Below, in pieces: positions 5,956 through 6,131 of a DNA stretch of 6,131 nt. The DNA is from an uncultured Flavobacteriaceae bacterium (GTDB lineage Bacteria > Bacteroidota > Bacteroidia > Flavobacteriales > Flavobacteriaceae), in contig CALJFV010000003.1 of NCBI GenBank assembly GCA_938074515.1, positions 1-6,131 of the forward strand, in the 5' to 3' direction. A program made the position numbers and the translations under genes. Numbering within the stretch: position 1 is the first letter of the stretch; every line of letters begins with the position of its first letter. The notes beneath the pieces are model-generated. The model was not told the DNA's origin. It did not search any database and was given only the letters and a program-made list of their open reading frames with translations.

Positions 5956-6131
5956 TTATTTTTCAGCGAAATAATGGATATATCCCCACCCTTCTTCTTC
6001 GACAAAACCAAGTTTGCCTTGTTCCAAACAAGAGTAAGCAGCAAACTCTAAATTTTTGCGCTGAATAATCTCAAAAAACTGACAATTCTTTTGAACTTCT
6101 TCAAAAATATCTTCGTATTCGTATACCATAC
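5956..6131 (-). CDS. Partial or small acidic hypothetical protein at the right edge
   Basis: The minus-strand frame is open from the window edge to the stop at 5958-5956. If the ATG at 6129-6127 is the start, the protein has 57 residues (MVYEYEDIFE at the start, GWGYIHYFAEK at the end). The frame also stays open to the edge, so it may be the C-terminus of something longer. It is rich in Glu, Phe and Tyr, with no signal peptide, transmembrane segment or motif that I recognise. A helical first half (about residues 5-40) is followed by a short strand-like GFVEEEGWGYIHYF end. It converges on the recombinase relic, with one base between the two stop codons. Its clean coding frame beside a relic suggests that it is a real gene, but no function is proposed. 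Confidence 0.55.
   Translation of the reverse strand, partial: MVYEYEDIFEEVQKNCQFFEIIQRKNLEFAAYSCLEQGKLGFVEEEGWGYIHYFAEK

Noticed and set aside
1..6131. CRISPR array, toxin-antitoxin pair or defence cluster
   Set aside because: No regularly spaced direct repeats, cas-like genes, toxin folds or overlapping small gene pairs are visible. The small winged-helix gene alone does not make such a system.

Overview
The window looks like chromosomal DNA from a member of the Bacteroidota, most likely a marine or environmental flavobacterium. The DNA is moderately AT-rich by eye. Start codons are ATG behind A/T-rich leaders with no recognisable Shine-Dalgarno sequence. Several upstream regions fit the Bacteroidota promoter pattern (TTG, about 19-23 bases, TAnnTTTG). 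Five of the eight protein-coding entries begin with a signal peptide or lipobox, which is typical of an envelope- and polysaccharide-oriented flavobacterial genome. The species cannot be named from the sequence.

Layout, left to right. Bases 1-70 hold the first 23 codons of a minus-strand gene that starts with a signal peptide and runs off the left edge. Upstream of it on the same strand, 31 bases away, is a lipoprotein alpha/beta-hydrolase of the PHB-depolymerase/feruloyl-esterase type (102-1022). Next is a secreted 229-residue protein of unknown function that appears to carry two copies of a ferredoxin-like alpha+beta fold (1141-1830, minus). A compact intergenic region with two back-to-back promoter candidates separates it from a divergent secreted lipocalin-like protein (1931-2455, plus), which ends at a clear hairpin terminator. 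Then come a small zinc-ribbon-like CPXCG protein (2508-2690, minus) and a stand-alone winged-helix protein (2859-3095, minus). The gap between these two holds a strong plus-strand terminator that follows no plus-strand gene. The largest gene (3181-5799, plus) is a complete GH2 beta-mannosidase lipoprotein with both catalytic glutamates. After it is a short relic of a tyrosine recombinase (the last ~38 codons, 5838-5954), facing a partial minus-strand hypothetical gene that runs off the right edge.

Functionally, the beta-mannosidase and the esterase both suit trimming of plant or algal polysaccharides (mannan ends, acyl decorations). They lie on opposite strands with unrelated genes between them, and no SusC/SusD pair is visible, so this is not a classic polysaccharide utilisation locus within the window. 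The remaining genes are small envelope proteins or housekeeping-like proteins. I see no clear new multi-gene system. The items most worth a second look are the recombinase relic, the orphan terminator with its companion hairpin, and the duplicated-domain secreted protein.
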